Both the position numbers and the translations under genes were made by a program. The notes under the pieces are model-generated. The model was not told the origin of the DNA. It did not search any database and saw only the letters and a program-made list of their open reading frames with translations. Below are positions 61,265-64,000 of a DNA stretch of 64,000 bases, piece after piece. This DNA is from Thiolinea disciformis DSM 14473 (GTDB lineage Bacteria; Pseudomonadota; Gammaproteobacteria; Thiotrichales; Thiotrichaceae). Position 1 is the first letter of the stretch, and each line of letters begins with the position of its first letter. The stretch covers positions 59,319 to 123,318 of the forward strand of contig NZ_AQVE01000010.1 of NCBI RefSeq assembly GCF_000371925.1. The letters run 5' to 3'.

Positions 61265-63985
61265 ATGGCGCACCTAACACCTCTAACCCCTAATACTGAA
61301 AACATGGCTGAACTTTCATCAACTGCATCGAACCAAGCGGCTTTGCCTGTCTTGGCAAACCTTCCCGAGCGTTTTACCCTGACTAGCCAGCGCGCCCGTA
61401 GTGTTTTCGCGGATAGTTATTGGGTAAATGATAATCAGACGCCAGACCAGGGCGATCACCCAGTGGCTAGCTTATTAGTAGTGTCAGCGACTTTAAGTGA
61501 ACTACCCCAGTTCGCCGAATATTGGGAACAAACTTTAAGTAATCCTATTGCGGTCGATGCTTACCCAGACATCATGGCTTACGGACAAGACCAAGGGCAA
61601 TTTTGGTATATTTGTTGCACCGACCAAGCCCCCTTACTTAGTGAAATATTCGACAAACTGCCAGCTCAAGGTTTAGCGCTTGAAAAAGCCTTACAGTACA
61701 CCGAACAATTAGTCGAAAGTTTAGATCATGTACAAGCGGGCGCTTTTGGTTACTTAGACCCAGCGACTGTGTTGCGCCGTGAACAGCATTATCAATTCCT
61801 AAATGCGCCCTTAGCACGTATCTTGCGCTTACTCGTTGTGCCTGAGCAAGGCCAGCGTCCTACACTAGCTTTAGCATCACCGTGGCTAAGTCCTGCGGTG
61901 GCTGGTGGTAATTTTCCGCAAACCGAAGATGATACTTTTTCGGTGGCAAGCATCTTGACCTTCTTATTGTCAGCTCATTTACCCTATCAACAAACCAGTA
62001 GTTTAGCTGCGGCTGCTAATCCAGAAAAACCTGTACTACTTTCTAAACTAAGTGCTCCTCAGCAAAACATTATGCAAGGAGCTTTATCCTTACAAGCCGC
62101 TGACCGCCCTGAAAACCCTGATATATTGTTAAAAACCTTAAGTGGCAAACTTGCACCCACAAAACGCCCCAGCACTCGCCCTTGGCTGCTAGCGCTCGCT
62201 GCTAGTGTCGTCGCTTATGCGGGTTATCACTTAGTGAGTCAAGTAAATAGCAATTTAGAAACGCCGCTGCCAAGCCAAACCAGCAGCACGTCTGTCAGCA
62301 CAGAAACACTCACTGCTAACGCGACTGTAACAAACACTGATACTGCTAAGATGCCGGACTTGGCCTTAATCAATGAAAAACCGCTTGAAGCGCCTAAAGT
62401 AGCGGAGCCAGTAGCCACACAAACCACTAACACCACTAACACTCAACCAGCAGAAGCTGCTCAGCCATCAGCAAGTTCAGTCAGTGATACTACCAAGGCA
62501 AGTGAGTCCTCCTCTAGTGAAAGTATTAGCAATACTAGCGCACCCCAAGAAACTACAGCCACGTCAACCACTGCTACAGCATCGGCTGGCGAGACCAGTA
62601 CAAATGATCAGACTGATAAAACTAAACTAACTCAGCAAGCTCAGTCTGAAAAGTCCGTCGAGCCAAGCACTAACCGCTTAACGTCCAGCGCACCAAGTAA
62701 CCCATCTGCTAGTGCCGACCCAAAACTCACAGAGTGGCAAGATAAAGCGGAAGTGCTGATGCAAACCAATGCTATTTCGAAGGAGGCTTTGGAATTACTC
62801 CAACAAGCTTGGCAGGCTGATTCGCAAAATGAACGTACTAAAAGCTTATTGAATAAATTTATGGCTTCGCGTTTGTCACACACTGAAACACGGATTCGTA
62901 ATAATCAATTTGAGGATGCACGTAAGCTTCTACAGGAAAACGATCAACTGATCCGCGATTACACCTTGATTGACCCCCTTGAAAAACAGGTCAAATTAGA
63001 AGATTTGCTGGAAACCCAAGAGCGTGAGCAAGCTGAAATAGCAAGCCTCTTGAAGCAAGCAGAGACCGCATTGAAGCGCGGGCGCTTGAGTAATTTAGAT
63101 AAGAATGATGATAATGCGCTGAGCTATCTAACACGTGCTATGAACTTACAACCAAGTCATGCACAAAGCCGACAGCTGTTGCAAGATGTGGTGGCAAAAC
63201 GGCAAAGCCAGATTAAAAATGCTTTAAAAAATCAGCAGTTACGCTTGGCCGGACAGCAATTGGCGGAATCAGATCGTTTGATTCGCCAGTATAATCTAAA
63301 CCCATTAGAAAAAAGCCAAAACAACTTAGAGCAACAGTATCAAACCTTAATCGCCGAAGCTAAACGGCAGGAAGCGATGGCTCAACAAACCACAGAACTC
63401 CCCGGGATAACTCGGACTGAATCAAGCGCTTTTGATGGCACGCAGGTGCCTGAGCAAATCGCTAGTCCGGAAGGTGCTCTAGAAAACGATCCCAGCACGC
63501 CAGAAGCAACACCTGAAACAACACTCAACGACATTAATCCTGTTCCAAACCTTGTTGAGCTCCCCAGTGACAGTAACAATCAAACACCCACGTTAGAGCG
63601 CTCCTCAGGCTTGGATCAAATGGATGCAATTGCTTTACCTCGTGAAACTGAAACCATTAATCCGCCACGCGCCCCGCGACCAAGCTCCTCCGGTTTGGAT
63701 CAAATGGATGCGATTGCCTTGCCCACAGAGCCAGCACAGGTTGAGCCACAGCCACAGCCACAGCCACAGCCACAGCCACAGCCACAGCCACAGCCACAGC
63801 CACAGCCACAGCCACAGCCAATTAGCATAGAAGCATTGCCGGTTGAACAGCAAACTGAACAACCTGAAACCTTACCACCGGAACCGCTCAATCAAGAATC
63901 GGACGAAGCTCAAGTTGAACTCCCATTAATTGAAATTCCGCCCTCAATTATTGATACGAACTTACCAAATAATGAACGACGCTAA
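61265..63985 (+). CDS. Large pseudokinase-like membrane protein with low-complexity regions
   Basis: A 906-residue protein. Residues about 35-295 have the outline of a Hanks-type kinase, but with no Gly loop, Lys or HRD/DFG; the C-lobe shows GYLDPATVL in place of the catalytic loop, WLSPAVAGG like the activation segment, and TFSVASILTFLLSAHLPYQ like the alpha-F/G region. A membrane helix follows (about 306-327). Outside is a Ser/Thr/Ala-rich stretch (about 330-480), helical TPR-like repeats (about 485-700), two copies of SSGLDQMDAIALP, and a P(QP)12 tract. A TATAAT overlaps the first codon (61261-61266), so a start at the internal ATG 61304 is possible. The kinase relationship is inferred from outline only. 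Confidence 0.65.
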   Translation: MAHLTPLTPNTENMAELSSTASNQAALPVLANLPERFTLTSQRARSVFADSYWVNDNQTPDQGDHPVASLLVVSATLSELPQFAEYWEQTLSNPIAVDAYPDIMAYGQDQGQFWYICCTDQAPLLSEIFDKLPAQGLALEKALQYTEQLVESLDHVQAGAFGYLDPATVLRREQHYQFLNAPLARILRLLVVPEQGQRPTLALASPWLSPAVAGGNFPQTEDDTFSVASILTFLLSAHLPYQQTSSLAAAANPEKPVLLSKLSAPQQNIMQGALSLQAADRPENPDILLKTLSGKLAPTKRPSTRPWLLALAASVVAYAGYHLVSQVNSNLETPLPSQTSSTSVSTETLTANATVTNTDTAKMPDLALINEKPLEAPKVAEPVATQTTNTTNTQPAEAAQPSASSVSDTTKASESSSSESISNTSAPQETTATSTTATASAGETSTNDQTDKTKLTQQAQSEKSVEPSTNRLTSSAPSNPSASADPKLTEWQDKAEVLMQTNAISKEALELLQQAWQADSQNERTKSLLNKFMASRLSHTETRIRNNQFEDARKLLQENDQLIRDYTLIDPLEKQVKLEDLLETQEREQAEIASLLKQAETALKRGRLSNLDKNDDNALSYLTRAMNLQPSHAQSRQLLQDVVAKRQSQIKNALKNQQLRLAGQQLAESDRLIRQYNLNPLEKSQNNLEQQYQTLIAEAKRQEAMAQQTTELPGITRTESSAFDGTQVPEQIASPEGALENDPSTPEATPETTLNDINPVPNLVELPSDSNNQTPTLERSSGLDQMDAIALPRETETINPPRAPRPSSSGLDQMDAIALPTEPAQVEPQPQPQPQPQPQPQPQPQPQPQPQPISIEALPVEQQTEQPETLPPEPLNQESDEAQVELPLIEIPPSIIDTNLPNNERR
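63746..63820 (+). repeat. Hexanucleotide CAGCCA array (Pro-Gln repeat)
   Basis: 75 uninterrupted bases of CCA(CAGCCA)12, encoding P(QP)12 near the C terminus of the pseudokinase-like protein. There are no interruptions, so it should be prone to replication slippage. Gain or loss of units keeps the frame. Confidence 0.95.
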
Positions 63986-64000
63986 TGGAGTTCACCAACA

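Noticed and set aside
63624..63891. His-Ser, Trp-Leu and Cys-Gly repeat frames near the window end
   Set aside because: All are alternative-frame readings of the CAGCCA array.

Overview
This 64 kb window is an ordinary, densely coded bacterial chromosome of moderate-to-low GC. Gene order and families point to a gammaproteobacterium: pncC-recA-recX-alaS-lysC-csrA-tRNA-Ser-tRNA-Arg, mrdA-rodA-rlpA-dacA-ybeD-lipB, lpoA-yraN, and ppx/spoT/rpoZ. A ResB/CcsA (system II) cytochrome c maturation pair, a tetra-cysteine adenylate kinase and a rhombosortase next to T2SS pseudopilins fit a deep-branching lineage such as the Thiotrichales. That placement is an inference from gene content, because no rRNA gene is present. 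There are no prophages, complete insertion sequences or CRISPR arrays.

Layout. 1-10.5 kb: obgE (partial), rpmA, rplU, ispB, a small lipoprotein, two tRNAs, csrA, and the lysC-alaS-recX-recA-pncC block with divergent yceH. 10.6-24.4 kb: a long leftward block holding rluE, apbE, a dynamin-like GTPase, a coiled-coil membrane protein, a Met-rich tandem-repeat protein, a ParA-like ATPase, a secreted Pro/Met-rich protein, an RND pump with its fusion protein, and gspI-H-G. 24.4-29 kb: rhombosortase, comF, yicC, a CbpA-type J-protein, a Deg-type protease and a strong candidate small RNA. 29.2-35.2 kb: engB, then a cytochrome c and redox group (cytochrome c4, resB, ccsA, dsbA-like) and coq7. 35.2-44.5 kb: the lateral-wall elongation cluster, ppa, adk, yaiL and rsmI. 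44.6-50.6 kb: lpoA, yraN, argA, ung, a DUF4349 protein and an alpha/beta hydrolase. 50.6-51.6 kb: a gene-poor kilobase with a possible gene remnant and a run of RNA-like hairpins. 51.6-55.2 kb: an unusual urocanase-like enzyme, which overlaps the gene for a tandem LysR-LysR fusion regulator. 55.2-64 kb: a membrane coiled-coil protein, ppx, a SpoT whose synthetase domain looks dead, rpoZ, a lipoprotein, and a large pseudokinase-like membrane protein with low-complexity tails.

The best candidate for an undescribed system is 12.2-17.8 kb. Here a ParA-type positioning ATPase and a membrane dynamin-like GTPase sit among three exported or membrane-anchored Met-rich low-complexity proteins. The parts could position or shape an envelope-associated body or membrane invagination; sulfur inclusions or metal storage are possible cargoes. 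The second candidate is the 51.6-55.2 kb operon: a urocanase homologue that has lost the signature cysteine, paired with a double-LysR regulator. Two intergenic regions (10.58 and 29.0 kb) encode hairpins with C-rich loops that resemble anti-Shine-Dalgarno small RNAs.
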